Of a stretch of 41,630 bases of DNA, positions 15,111-24,094 are shown in pieces. Every line of letters starts with the position of its first letter. The stretch's first letter is position 1. The position numbers were made by a program, and so were the translations under genes. Source of the DNA: an uncultured Pelagibacteraceae bacterium (GTDB taxonomy: Bacteria; Pseudomonadota; Alphaproteobacteria; Pelagibacterales; Pelagibacteraceae); the NCBI GenBank assembly GCA_902576815.1, contig CACGWQ010000010.1, forward strand, positions 1-41,630, given 5' to 3'. The notes beneath the pieces are model-generated. The model was not told where the DNA came from. It worked only from the letters and a program-made list of their open reading frames with translations, and made no database searches.

Positions 15111-15331
15111 TGTTTCCAAAAAAATTTTCTAAAATTCTTTTCGTTTTTTTTATGGGTTTAGGAATGAGTTTGTTAATGACCCTAATTATTACATTTATAA
15201 ATACAGGTTATGATGAATTTTATTATAAAAGATTTTTCAAAGCTTGGTCTATTAGTTTGCCAGTTGCATTAGTTGCAACAACTTTTGTTGCACCGTTGGT
15301 TAATAAATTAGTGGAAAAAATTACTAAATAG
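15110..15331 (+). CDS. DUF2798 two-helix membrane protein
   Basis: 73 residues with two membrane helices (FVFFMGLGMSLLMTLIITFI and WSISLPVALVATTFVAPLV) joined by a tyrosine-rich loop (GYDEFYYKRFFKAW). This matches the small DUF2798 family, whose function is unknown. The FF.AW before helix 2 and the VAP..N.L.. ending are family features. The start overlaps the lyase stop by one base (TAATG), so it is part of the TRAP operon. A link to transport or to membrane anchoring of a partner is only a guess. Confidence 0.75.
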   Translation: MFPKKFSKILFVFFMGLGMSLLMTLIITFINTGYDEFYYKRFFKAWSISLPVALVATTFVAPLVNKLVEKITK

Positions 15332-15343
15332 AGAGGATGTCAT

Positions 15344-16258
15344 ATGAGTGAAAATATAGCTTTTATAGGAGTTGGTAATATGGGAAACCCAATGGCCTGT
15401 AATTTAAAGAATGCAGGGAAAAAAGTTAAGGTTTTTGATGTTTCTAAAGAAATGATTGATAAAGCCATTGAAAATAATCTTGATGTTGAGAGGGATTTTG
15501 AAAAACTAATCAATAGTGAAACATCTGTTGTAATCACTATGTTGCCCGAGGGTAAACATTCAAAAGAAGTTTATTTAAAAGAAAACGGTGTTCTAGATAA
15601 AGTTTCAAAAAATTGTCTACTGATAGATTGTTCAACAATCGATATAGATACTTCTAAGGAAATAGGAGAGAAAGCAAATGAAAAAGGTATTAAGATGATT
15701 GATGCACCAGTAAGTGGTGGAGTGATGGGTGCACAAAAAGCAACTTTAAATATTATGGTTGGTGGATCAAATGATGCATTTAATCAAGCTTTACCTATTT
15801 TAAAATTAATGGGTAAAAATATTTATCATGCTGGAGAGATAGGAAGCGGAAACGGTGCAAAGATTTGTAACAACATGTCTCTTGGAATAACAATGATTGC
15901 TGCTTCAGAGTCGTTAATGTTAGCAAGAAGATTGAATATAGATATAAAGAAAGTTCATGAAATTATGAAAAATGCCTCTGGAAATAGCTGGCCTATTTCA
16001 GTTTATCCACCCTTACCTGGATTAATTGAAGGAACTCCATCTAACAACAAATATAAGCCTGGCTTTTCTGCAGGAATGATGAACAAAGATTTAAAACTTG
16101 CAAATGAATGTGCTAAAAATGCAAATGCATCTACTCCATTAGGAGAGATGGCATTAGAAATATATTCAAAGTTTTGTGAAGATGGAAATGATTCGAAAGA
16201 TTTTTCCGCTATATCAAAAGTTATTGGTGGAGATGCTTGGGATTATCCAATAGAATAA
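15344..16258 (+). CDS. mmsB: 3-Hydroxyisobutyrate dehydrogenase
   Basis: 304-residue beta-hydroxyacid dehydrogenase that oxidises 3-hydroxyisobutyrate to methylmalonate semialdehyde in valine breakdown. The Rossmann motif FIGVGNMGNPMA is at about 5-16, the substrate loop DAPVSGGVMGA at about 121-131, and the catalytic lysine in GSGNGAKICNN at about 168-178. The stretch GLIEGTPSNNKYKPGFSAGMMNKDL closely follows genuine MmsB/HIBADH enzymes rather than the tartronate-semialdehyde reductases. It is the last gene of the TRAP operon, 12 bases after DUF2798. This raises the possibility that a C4 branched hydroxy acid is handled here together with the lyase. Its 3' end abuts DUF924 on the other strand. 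Confidence 0.85.
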   Translation: MSENIAFIGVGNMGNPMACNLKNAGKKVKVFDVSKEMIDKAIENNLDVERDFEKLINSETSVVITMLPEGKHSKEVYLKENGVLDKVSKNCLLIDCSTIDIDTSKEIGEKANEKGIKMIDAPVSGGVMGAQKATLNIMVGGSNDAFNQALPILKLMGKNIYHAGEIGSGNGAKICNNMSLGITMIAASESLMLARRLNIDIKKVHEIMKNASGNSWPISVYPPLPGLIEGTPSNNKYKPGFSAGMMNKDLKLANECAKNANASTPLGEMALEIYSKFCEDGNDSKDFSAISKVIGGDAWDYPIE

Positions 16259-16819
16259 TTACCACGAGGAATTTGGACTTTCCAAAAATTTTAACTCATC
16301 TGGTGTAGATTTTCTTCCCATAACTTTATTTCGATGAGGATATCTATGAAATCTTTTAATTGCAGCTGTATGATCTTTCCAAAATTTTTTTATCTCATTA
16401 TAGTTTGGATGGTTAGATAAATAGTTATCCAACAATTTATATGCTCTATCATGATCTATAACTTCTTCGCTGTGAATGTATGGCAGTAGCATGAAAAAAC
16501 GTTGATATTCATCCATTTGATCAAGATACCCGTTATAGACTGCATCATTTACAATCAGTCTTGCTTTATGGTCAAACTCGAAAGCTTTTTTATCATCCCT
16601 ATATAAATTTCTTGAAAATTGATCCAATAAAATAACTAAAGCTAGAGTGCTTAATGGTTCATCTTGCCAATCATCATATTCATTCGAAGTAGCTTTTTCA
16701 TGATCATCTTTGAATTTATCTCTAATCAATTGATCAAAATTATCATCTCTTTTAAATCGCTTTTCAACGATCATATCATCAAACCAAAAATCTAATATTG
16801 CTTTGGCTCTATCATTCAT
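16259..16819 (-). CDS. DUF924 family protein
   Basis: 186 residues from the ATG at 16819. A TTG 12 bases upstream is also in frame but would lengthen the overlap with the preceding gene. The DUF924 (TPR-like alpha-helical) signature is good: ILDFWFDD near the start, LALVILLDQFSRNLYRDDKKAFEFDHKAR in the middle, RFFMLLPYIHSEE, and RFHRYPHRNKVMGRKSTPDELKFL near the end. The molecular role of this widespread family is unknown. The start overlaps the stop of the AhpD-like gene by 8 bases (ATGAATGA), which suggests joint translation. Confidence 0.85.
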   Translation of the reverse strand: MNDRAKAILDFWFDDMIVEKRFKRDDNFDQLIRDKFKDDHEKATSNEYDDWQDEPLSTLALVILLDQFSRNLYRDDKKAFEFDHKARLIVNDAVYNGYLDQMDEYQRFFMLLPYIHSEEVIDHDRAYKLLDNYLSNHPNYNEIKKFWKDHTAAIKRFHRYPHRNKVMGRKSTPDELKFLESPNSSW

Positions 16820-17204
16820 AAACTTTATCAACTTTTACCTGATATGATTCAACAAGTCTGTTAGTTTCATTTGCCATTGCAACAACTGCAATAAGTTCGC
16901 TTAACATCTCTGTAGTAGCACCTTTAGATTTAGCAGCGATACTGTGAGATTTAATACAATACTCACAACTATTTGTCATTGAAACTGCAACATAAATAAG
17001 CTCTTTTGTCATTTCATCTAAAGCGCCTTTTTTCATCACTTGCTGTATAGAATTCCAAGTTCTCTCTAAAGTTTCTGGGTTGTTGGCTAACATTTTCCAA
17101 AAATTGTTTATGTAATCTGTGTTTCTCTTCTTTTTTATATCTTCAAATACCTCTTTCACCTTTCCTGTAGCATCAGCTTCTTCAATCATATTAAAAACTG
17201 CCAT
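16812..17204 (-). CDS. Carboxymuconolactone decarboxylase/AhpD-like protein
   Basis: 130-residue all-helical protein of the CMD/AhpD superfamily. The AhpD-type redox motif is visible as CEYCIKSHS, a CxxC pair with the following histidine, within the EYCIKSH..A....G helix. This points to a thiol-dependent peroxidase or disulfide role rather than a decarboxylase. It ends in helices typical of the family (MLSELIAVVAMANETNRLV). It lies 9 bases after the ABC ATPase gene and overlaps DUF924. No partner AhpC is adjacent; the Prx at 2289 is far away. Confidence 0.85.
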   Translation of the reverse strand: MAVFNMIEEADATGKVKEVFEDIKKKRNTDYINNFWKMLANNPETLERTWNSIQQVMKKGALDEMTKELIYVAVSMTNSCEYCIKSHSIAAKSKGATTEMLSELIAVVAMANETNRLVESYQVKVDKVYE

Positions 17205-17213
17205 TTCACCTCC

Positions 17214-18896
17214 TTAATTGTAAATTTTTTCTATTTTAGGCATTAATCTTAATAATTCCTTAGTATATTCATGATTTGGATTTTTAAACAACTCTTCTGT
17301 CTCAGACACCTCGCATAGTTTTCCATTCCTTAAAACTCCAATGTCATCACACATTTGTCGTACAACTGGTAGATCATGACTTATAAAAAGTATAGTTAAA
17401 TTAAGTTGTTCTTGTAAATCTTTAAGTAAATTTAGTATTTGAGCCTGAATACTCACATCCAAAGCAGATGTTGGTTCATCACAAACTAATAATCTTGGTT
17501 TTGTTGCTAACGCTCTTGCAATAGAAATTCTTTGTCTTTGTCCTCCTGAAAACTCATGAGGATATCTTTCGGCTGAAGACTTGGATAACTCTACCGAGTC
17601 TAAGAGATCATTTATATACTCATTCAATTCATTAGAGCTAATATTTGTATCATGTAACTTTATAGGTTCAGCAATGATATCTTTAACCTTAAGCCTACCA
17701 TTCAACGAAGAGTATGGATCTTGAAAAATCATTTGAATTTGTTTTCTGAATTTAAGTAATTCTTTATTACTTTTTATATTATTAATACATACATCATCGA
17801 AATAAATTTCACCTGAGGTGGGTTTAAATAAATTAACAATCATTTTTGCAATTGTAGTCTTTCCACTGCCACTTTCGCCAACAAGTCCAAAAGATTTTCC
17901 TTCTTGTATATTAAATGAAACAGTATCAACTGCTAATACATTATTTTGAGATTTTTCTGTAAAAAAACCTTCATTAAAAGTTTTAGAAAGATTTTTTATT
18001 TGAACTAAATCTTTTTTTGAAATTTCTCTTTTATTCCATCTGTTTAAAATTTTTAAATTAATATTTTCCTGTTTATTATTTTCTTTCTCTATAATTTTAA
18101 ATCTGGATATCTTTTTATTTGTGGGAGGAACAGAACTAACTAAACTTTTTGTATAAGTTTCTTTTGGTTCTGTTAATATTTGCTTTGTTGTTCCCAATTC
18201 TACCAAATTACCATTTTTCATGACAGCAACTCTATTGGTAGTCTCCGCTATAACTCCCATATCATGTGTGATTAATATAACCGCTAAATTTCTCTCTTTA
18301 GTCAGCTTTTTGATAAGTTCTAATATTTGTGATTGTATTGATACATCAAGTGCAGTTGTGGGCTCATCTGCAATTAACAACTCTGGTTCACAACATAGAG
18401 AAAGTGATATAACAACCCTTTGTCTCATACCTCCTGAAAATTGATGAGGATAATCATTAAATCTTTTATCAGCATCTTTTATGCCTACTTCTTTTAAAAG
18501 ATTTATTGATTTTTCTTTTGCTTCTGAGTTACTGAGGTTTAGATGAGTTTGGATTGTTTCAATAAGTTGTTGTCCAATTGTTAAGATAGGATTTAAAGAT
18601 GTCTGGGGATCTTGAAAAATAAATCCAATTTTTTTTCCTCTTAAACTTAGAATATTTTTTTTATTTTCATGAATATTTATGTCACTTAAATAAATTGATC
18701 CTTCAGATACTTTCCCTGGTTCGTCAATTAAATCAATTATTGCATTTGCAACGGTACTTTTTCCAGAACCAGATTCCCCAACTAATCCTACGATTTCTCC
18801 TCTTTTTATCTCAATATTAATGTCTTTTGCAGCATGAACCGTCTCTTTTCTCAATTTATAATCCACGCTTAAATTTTGTATTTTTAAAAAACTCAT
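17214..18896 (-). CDS. Peptide-type ABC transporter, fused double ATPase (DppD-DppF-like)
   Basis: 560 residues holding two complete ATPase domains. Domain 1 (about 1-265) has GESGSGKS at 40-47, the signature SGGMRQRV and the Walker B LLIADEPTTALD. Domain 2 (about 295-560) has GESGSGKT, SGGQRQRI and LLVCDEPTSALD. Both carry the oligopeptide-transporter-type C-terminal tail (SLVSSVPP; ELLRLMP). The fusion replaces separate DppD and DppF. Its start overlaps the stop of the permease gene by 4 bases. It energises uptake by the permeases at 18893-20798. Confidence 0.92.
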   Translation of the reverse strand: MSFLKIQNLSVDYKLRKETVHAAKDINIEIKRGEIVGLVGESGSGKSTVANAIIDLIDEPGKVSEGSIYLSDINIHENKKNILSLRGKKIGFIFQDPQTSLNPILTIGQQLIETIQTHLNLSNSEAKEKSINLLKEVGIKDADKRFNDYPHQFSGGMRQRVVISLSLCCEPELLIADEPTTALDVSIQSQILELIKKLTKERNLAVILITHDMGVIAETTNRVAVMKNGNLVELGTTKQILTEPKETYTKSLVSSVPPTNKKISRFKIIEKENNKQENINLKILNRWNKREISKKDLVQIKNLSKTFNEGFFTEKSQNNVLAVDTVSFNIQEGKSFGLVGESGSGKTTIAKMIVNLFKPTSGEIYFDDVCINNIKSNKELLKFRKQIQMIFQDPYSSLNGRLKVKDIIAEPIKLHDTNISSNELNEYINDLLDSVELSKSSAERYPHEFSGGQRQRISIARALATKPRLLVCDEPTSALDVSIQAQILNLLKDLQEQLNLTILFISHDLPVVRQMCDDIGVLRNGKLCEVSETEELFKNPNHEYTKELLRLMPKIEKIYN

Positions 18897-19822
18897 TTTT
18901 TTAATTTTGGATTAAGAGTGTCTCTCATCCAATCTCCTAATAGATTAATCGAAAAAGCTAAAACAACTAAGAATATTGCTGGGAAAAAGGTAATCCACCA
19001 TTCACCAGAAAATAAAAAATCGTTTCCAAGTCTAATCAGAGTTCCTAAAGAAGGAGTAGTTGGGGGAACGCCAACACCTAGAAAACTCAATGTGGCTTCT
19101 GCAATGATTGCTAATGCAAGACCTATGGTTCCAATAACAAGTACCGGTCTCATTATATTTGGAAGAATATGTTTAAACATTACTATAAAATTAGAAACTC
19201 CAATAATTGTTGAGGCTGAAACATAATCTTTATTTTTTTCAACTAAAGTTGCTGCTCTTGATACTCTTGCAAACTGTGGCCACTCTGAAATACCAATTGC
19301 AAAAATTAAAACATATATTGCCATCTCGTCATGAAGTTCACGCGAAATTATACCTCGAGCAATACCATCAACCAGAAGAGCCATCAAAATACTTGGAACT
19401 GTTAATTGAACATCAGTTAATCTCATAACAATCATTTCATACTTGCCACCAAAAAAACCAGCAGTAAGACCTAATCCAACTCCTAAAATTAAACTAAATA
19501 AAATTGCTGAGAAACCAACAATCAAAGATATTCTAGATCCATAAAGAATAGTTGATAACATATCTCTTCCTTGTCCGTCAGTACCAAGTAAAAATTCTAC
19601 TTTTCCATCACTAGTCCAAGATGGTGGAGTGAATGCATCCATTAAAGATAAAGATGATGGATCGAATGGATTATAAGGTGTGATAAATTCTACAAAAAAT
19701 GAACAGAAAAATATTATTACTAATAAAATCGATGAAACTATTGCTGTAGGAGATTTTATAAAACTAAAATAAATTTCACTATCTTTTATTTTATCCCAAG
19801 TTGTTAAAGCTTTATTATCCAC
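18893..19822 (-). CDS. Peptide-type ABC transporter permease (DppC-like)
   Basis: 309-residue inner-membrane permease with six predicted helices. It has the OppC N-terminal domain (FFVEFITPYNPFDPSS) and the extracytoplasmic start DGQGRDMLSTILYGSRISL of the transport domain. The EAA loop lies around EKNKDYVSASTIIGVSNFIVMFKHILPNI, and the C-terminus is LGDWMRDTLNPKLKK, a standard DppC ending. The GTG start at 19822 overlaps the dppB-like stop by 8 bases. It pairs with the next protein to form the channel. Confidence 0.92.
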   Translation of the reverse strand: MDNKALTTWDKIKDSEIYFSFIKSPTAIVSSILLVIIFFCSFFVEFITPYNPFDPSSLSLMDAFTPPSWTSDGKVEFLLGTDGQGRDMLSTILYGSRISLIVGFSAILFSLILGVGLGLTAGFFGGKYEMIVMRLTDVQLTVPSILMALLVDGIARGIISRELHDEMAIYVLIFAIGISEWPQFARVSRAATLVEKNKDYVSASTIIGVSNFIVMFKHILPNIMRPVLVIGTIGLALAIIAEATLSFLGVGVPPTTPSLGTLIRLGNDFLFSGEWWITFFPAIFLVVLAFSINLLGDWMRDTLNPKLKK

Positions 19823-20798
19823 TAGCTGAATCTCCTTTAACTCTAATTCTTGGATCTATAAAGTAATACAAGATATCGACTATAAAATTTATCATTACAA
19901 AAACGAATGCTATAAATACTAAATATGCTGACATAATTGGAATATCTACAAACTGAACAGCTTGAATGAAAAGAAATCCCATACCTGGCCATTGAAATAC
20001 TGTTTCCGTAATAATTGAAAATGCAATTAATGTTCCAATATTTATACCAGCAATAGTTATTACTGGAATTAGTCCATTTTTAAGTGCGTGCTTGTAATTG
20101 ATGCTTTTTTCATTAATACCTCTGGCTCTTGCGAACTTTATGTAATCAGTTTGAAGTATTTCCATCATTTCAGCTCTAACGAGTCTAATTATATATGTCA
20201 TTTGAAAAAGGCTTAAAGTAACTGATGGTAATATAATTGCTTTTAAACCTGATATGGTTAAAAAGCCTGTCGACCAAAATCCTAAATCTACCACATCACC
20301 TCTTCCAAAAGATGGTAGAACACCCAATATAACCGCAAAAAGATAAATAAATAAAATACCAATTACGAAAGTTGGAAGAGAAACACCTAATAATGAAACT
20401 GCAAGTATAAAATCACTCAAAAAACCTTTTCTTTTTATGCCTGTATATACTCCCAATAAAGTACCTGAAACCAATGCAATTAGAGCAGATATTAAAACTA
20501 ATTCAATTGTTGCCGGCAATCTTTCAATTATTATTTCTGATACGGGTCTTCTTAATTGATAAGATATTCCAAATTCTCCTTTTGAAGCATTAATTATAAA
20601 CCTAGTAAATTGTACATGTATTGGATCCATTAAACCCAAAGTTTCTCTTAACTCAGCTCTTTCTTCGTCTGATGTTTCCTCACCCACCATGTTATTTATT
20701 GGGTCTCCTACAAAATTAAAAAGAGAAAAAGATACAAAAGCTACGACAAGCATAACCATCGCAGATTGAAACAATCGTTTGAAAAAATACTTTATCAA
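19815..20798 (-). CDS. Peptide-type ABC transporter permease (DppB-like)
   Basis: 327-residue permease with six helices. The typical opening MIKYFFKRLFQSAMVMLVVAFVSF and the VGDP, LGLMDPI and GEFGISYQLRRPVSEII stretches are those of DppB/OppB. The EAA loop is LQTDYIKFARARGINEKSINYKHALKN and the ending YYFIDPRIRVKG. The start codon is TTG at 20798 with no clear Shine-Dalgarno sequence, so translation is probably weak. A 10-base-stem hairpin lies between it and the binding-protein gene. Confidence 0.9.
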   Translation of the reverse strand: MIKYFFKRLFQSAMVMLVVAFVSFSLFNFVGDPINNMVGEETSDEERAELRETLGLMDPIHVQFTRFIINASKGEFGISYQLRRPVSEIIIERLPATIELVLISALIALVSGTLLGVYTGIKRKGFLSDFILAVSLLGVSLPTFVIGILFIYLFAVILGVLPSFGRGDVVDLGFWSTGFLTISGLKAIILPSVTLSLFQMTYIIRLVRAEMMEILQTDYIKFARARGINEKSINYKHALKNGLIPVITIAGINIGTLIAFSIITETVFQWPGMGFLFIQAVQFVDIPIMSAYLVFIAFVFVMINFIVDILYYFIDPRIRVKGDSASG

Positions 20799-20820
20799 TT
20801 TATGAAATTTTATTTTTATA

Positions 20821-20846
20821 CAAGCCCTTTAATTAAAAAGGGCTTG
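20821..20846 (-). terminator. Intercistronic stem-loop between binding protein and DppB-like gene
   Basis: CAAGCCCTTT (20821-20830) and AAAGGGCTTG (20837-20846) form a perfect 10-base stem with a 6-base loop, 11 bases after the stop of the binding-protein gene. On the minus strand it is followed by TATAAAAATA, without a U run. It may therefore act as a 3'-end stabiliser or processing barrier for the binding-protein mRNA rather than as a classical terminator. Confidence 0.75.
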
Positions 20847-20857
20847 TAATAAATTAT

Positions 20858-22420
20858 TTAGTCAAAGCTCGCAAAACGGAATAAAGGTTCGTTATTCGGT
20901 CTTATCGGAACATTAACATCTTTTTTTGCAGCCCAAGATATAACTTGGTGATGTAAAGGAAGATAAGAAATATCATCTTTTACTATTTTCCAAGCTTTAG
21001 CTATCGCAGCATTTCTCTTATCTAGGTTAACTTCACCTTCCATAACTCTTATCGCGGCATCTACATCAGAGTTACTAAAGTTAACTCTGTTCCAGCTTGC
21101 TCCACTTTCATATAAGTAATGGAAAACATAATGACTATCTAAAGTTGGAACTCCCCAACCTAACATATAAAAGTCACCTTGATTATCTTTTAGTTCTTTA
21201 AAGTGCTTACTTTTTGTTTGAGCAAATAAATTTACTTTAACACCGATTTTACCTAACATACCAACAACAGCTGTACATATAGCTTCATCATTTACATACC
21301 TGTCATTTGGACATCTAAGTTCAACTTCAAATCCATTTGGATATCCAGCATCAGCTAAAAGTTTTTTTGCAGCAGCTACATCATAAGGAAGTCTCTTATC
21401 AAGTTCCTCTGTGTATCCATTAACACCTGGAAAAGTAATTATTCCAGCAGGTTCACTTAAACCTCTCATTACTTTTTTCTTAATAGCCTCAATATCTATT
21501 GCTTGATAGAGAGCTTGTCTTACTGCTTTCTTTTTAAATGGGTTATCACCTGTATTACCTGTTCTAAGTTTATCTGCTCCCTGATCCATTCCTAGGAATA
21601 TAGTTCTCATTTGAGCAGTACTTTCCACTTTGTGAGCAGGTGAATTTTTAATTCTAGCCAAATCCTGCACAGGTGCATCAGTAACAACATCAATTTCACC
21701 AGATAAAAGAGCTGCAACTCTAGTAGCTGCATTTTTTATAGGTAGTAGATGAATTTCAGTTACTTTATCATCTTTCATTGTTCCCCACCATTTTTTATTA
21801 CGTTTGAAAACTGTTTTAGTGTTTGGTTCTCTTAATGTAATTTTAAATGGTCCAGTTCCCATAGCATTTGTGGCTGAAAATGTTTCTTGTCCAGCATCCC
21901 AGTTTTGGGCCATAACTGCAAAATTGTTTTCACTCCATTTTTTTGACATTATAAAAATGTTTGAAAGTTGGTTTAAAAGAATTGGATTTGGTTTACTTGT
22001 TGTTATTTCTACTGTGTAGTCATTAACTGCTTTTACACCTGATACTGTACTTATATATTCTTTAAAATCAGATGTTCTTTGTTTTGCTCTTAAAATACTA
22101 AATACAACATCTTCAGATGTAAATGAAGTTCCATCAGAAAATTTAACATCTTCTCTTAATTTAAAGATCCAAGTATTAGGACCTTGAGTTCTCCACTCTG
22201 TTGCTAGTTGAGGTCCAATTTTCATATCTAATCCTCTAGTAACTAGAGCTTCGTATACTTGTCTAGATACTTGAGTGGTAGGACCTTCGTTTTGAGCATG
22301 AGGATCAAGTGTTAAACTATCACCCTGCATTGACCATTTAATAGTTTTTGCAAATGCTTGTGTTGGAGCAAAAGCTAGAAAAAAAGCCAATAAAATTTTT
22401 ATAAAATATCCATACTTCAT
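20858..22420 (-). CDS. Peptide-type ABC transporter substrate-binding protein
   Basis: 520-residue SBP_bac_5 (DppA/OppA-type) periplasmic protein. The signal peptide is MKYGYFIKILLAFFLAFAPTQAFA. Diagnostic segments are SLDPHAQNEGPTTQVSRQVYEAL, FKLREDVKFSDGTSFTSEDVVFS, NAMGTGPFKITLREP, AVRQALYQAIDIEAI and DAGYPNGFEVELRCP. Family members bind peptides, but also nickel, opines or other small molecules, so the ligand is open. It heads the operon running down to 17214; the hairpin after it probably raises its level above that of the permeases. Confidence 0.9.
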   Translation of the reverse strand: MKYGYFIKILLAFFLAFAPTQAFAKTIKWSMQGDSLTLDPHAQNEGPTTQVSRQVYEALVTRGLDMKIGPQLATEWRTQGPNTWIFKLREDVKFSDGTSFTSEDVVFSILRAKQRTSDFKEYISTVSGVKAVNDYTVEITTSKPNPILLNQLSNIFIMSKKWSENNFAVMAQNWDAGQETFSATNAMGTGPFKITLREPNTKTVFKRNKKWWGTMKDDKVTEIHLLPIKNAATRVAALLSGEIDVVTDAPVQDLARIKNSPAHKVESTAQMRTIFLGMDQGADKLRTGNTGDNPFKKKAVRQALYQAIDIEAIKKKVMRGLSEPAGIITFPGVNGYTEELDKRLPYDVAAAKKLLADAGYPNGFEVELRCPNDRYVNDEAICTAVVGMLGKIGVKVNLFAQTKSKHFKELKDNQGDFYMLGWGVPTLDSHYVFHYLYESGASWNRVNFSNSDVDAAIRVMEGEVNLDKRNAAIAKAWKIVKDDISYLPLHHQVISWAAKKDVNVPIRPNNEPLFRFASFD

Positions 22421-22481
22421 TTCTCTCTCCTATATTATTAAAATAAAAATCTAACTTATTAATTATGTAAACTAAAGTGAT

Positions 22482-23207
22482 TTAATTCACTATTTTTTTG
22501 AAGTTTTCGTAAAGAATTTTAGAATATTTGTTCATAGATTGAATATTGTCTTTAGCGTCACTATCAAATTTATTAAGAGCTCCTTGTCCTAACTGACTCT
22601 CTAAAGCAGACTTATATTCAGGCACACATCCCCATTCTCCTACAGTGGTATCTTTTATCTCTATATGAAATTGAATACCGTAAGCATGTTTTTTGTATTT
22701 AAAAATTTGGTATTTCGTTTCAGGAGAAGACGCTAAAAGAGTTATATCATTATTATTTTCTAGATTTTGAACTTCATATGAGTGCCATTGGAGTGATTTA
22801 ATAATATCAGGAAATTCTTTAAATAATAAATCGTCCTTTTTACTATTTAAAAAATTAATATCTAAAATACCTATCTCTGGATTTTTTGATTTAACTACTT
22901 TACCTCCAACTACCTCTCCTAATAATTGACAACCTAAACAAAAACCTAAATATGGTTTATTTAAGTCTACTACAAATTCTTTGATTTTTTTTTTCTCTTC
23001 TATTAACCACGGGTAATCTTTTTCCATCCAAGTATCCATTGGTCCACCCATAGAAAACATTGCATCAAATCCAGATATATCATCAGGTATTTTTTCCCCT
23101 TCATCAAGTTCTACAGTTTTAATATGAACTTTATCCTCTAACATTAAATCTTTAATATAACCAGGATCCTCAATTTTAATGTGTTGAAGAACAATTATAT
23201 TTTTCAT
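22482..23207 (-). CDS. Class I glutamine amidotransferase-like protein
   Basis: 241 residues with the GATase-1 triad region: nucleophile cysteine in PYLGFCLGCQLLGEVVGG (the FCLGCQ element), histidine in YGIQFHIE and the following glutamate. The opening IIVLQHIKIEDPGYI and MGGPMDTW fit the stand-alone GuaA-like amidotransferases that process glutamyl or related amide substrates. No synthetase domain is attached. It overlaps the upstream HisN-like gene by 4 bases. The substrate is unknown. Confidence 0.82.
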   Translation of the reverse strand: MKNIIVLQHIKIEDPGYIKDLMLEDKVHIKTVELDEGEKIPDDISGFDAMFSMGGPMDTWMEKDYPWLIEEKKKIKEFVVDLNKPYLGFCLGCQLLGEVVGGKVVKSKNPEIGILDINFLNSKKDDLLFKEFPDIIKSLQWHSYEVQNLENNNDITLLASSPETKYQIFKYKKHAYGIQFHIEIKDTTVGEWGCVPEYKSALESQLGQGALNKFDSDAKDNIQSMNKYSKILYENFKKIVN

Positions 23208-24007
23208 GTAGCTGGCTTAAGCAATTTTAAAATTTTTTTATGATTTGATAAATTATTTGAAACAATTATGTTTCCACCTAATGAAGCATCTTTATTATCC
23301 CATGTAGTAATTATTCCACCTGATGCTTTAATAATTGGTATTATTGGATGTATATCCCAAATTTTGTTTGCACATTGAGCTACAATATCTAGTCTTCCCT
23401 CTGCCAATTGGCAATATGTTAGTGCATCGAAACATGGAAACTGCATTCTCGTAATAAATTTCATTATTTTTTTTTGTTTTTGAAAAGACAAAGTTCCGTG
23501 AAAAGCAGCAGCTACTTTCAAATAATTAAATTTTATTTTTTTGTTTACTTTTAATTTTCTTTTTTTTCCATTTTCAAACACAAAAGCAGATTTATCATCT
23601 TGATTTAAATAGTATCTTTTCATTCTTGGAAAATTTGCTAAACCAAGTATAGGAGCATCGTTATAATTTAGAGAAATTAAATTGCTCCATGTAGGATTTC
23701 CAGCTACAAATGATCTTGTCCCATCAATTGGGTCAATTATCCATGAAAATAGACTTTTTGTCTTTTTTGCTCCAAACTCTTCACCGATAATTTGATGATC
23801 TGGGAACTTATCATTAATCTTTTTTCTTATAAATTTTTCAAAAGCTTTATCAGAACTGGTAACAGGATCATAACCTTTACCTTTTAACTTGTTATTAATT
23901 GTAAAAGTTTTGTTAAGTTTAGTGTAATAAAAATTAGTTAAATCCTTAGCAAGCTTATTCAAAAAGGTGTAATAAATCTTGAAATCTTTTGTTTTTTTGA
24001 AGGTCAT
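23204..24007 (-). CDS. hisN: Inositol-monophosphatase family, histidinol-phosphatase-like
   Basis: 267-residue Mg-dependent phosphatase. The metal-site motifs are IIGEEFG (about 75-81), SWIIDPIDGTRSFVAGNP (about 88-105) and IWDIHPIIPIIKASGG (about 218-233). The TRSFVxGxPxW sequence after DPIDG is the feature that usually marks HisN-type histidinol phosphatases rather than inositol or fructose-bisphosphatases. The N-terminus has a coiled, lysine-rich helix. No other his genes are in view, so the histidine role is inferred from the family only. Confidence 0.8.
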   Translation of the reverse strand: MTFKKTKDFKIYYTFLNKLAKDLTNFYYTKLNKTFTINNKLKGKGYDPVTSSDKAFEKFIRKKINDKFPDHQIIGEEFGAKKTKSLFSWIIDPIDGTRSFVAGNPTWSNLISLNYNDAPILGLANFPRMKRYYLNQDDKSAFVFENGKKRKLKVNKKIKFNYLKVAAAFHGTLSFQKQKKIMKFITRMQFPCFDALTYCQLAEGRLDIVAQCANKIWDIHPIIPIIKASGGIITTWDNKDASLGGNIIVSNNLSNHKKILKLLKPAT

Positions 24008-24094
24008 TTATCTGATGAGTAATAGTTAAAATATACAACTAGTTCAAATAAAATATCTTGAAAATTTTTGAATTTGATAGAAGAATCCAGATAG

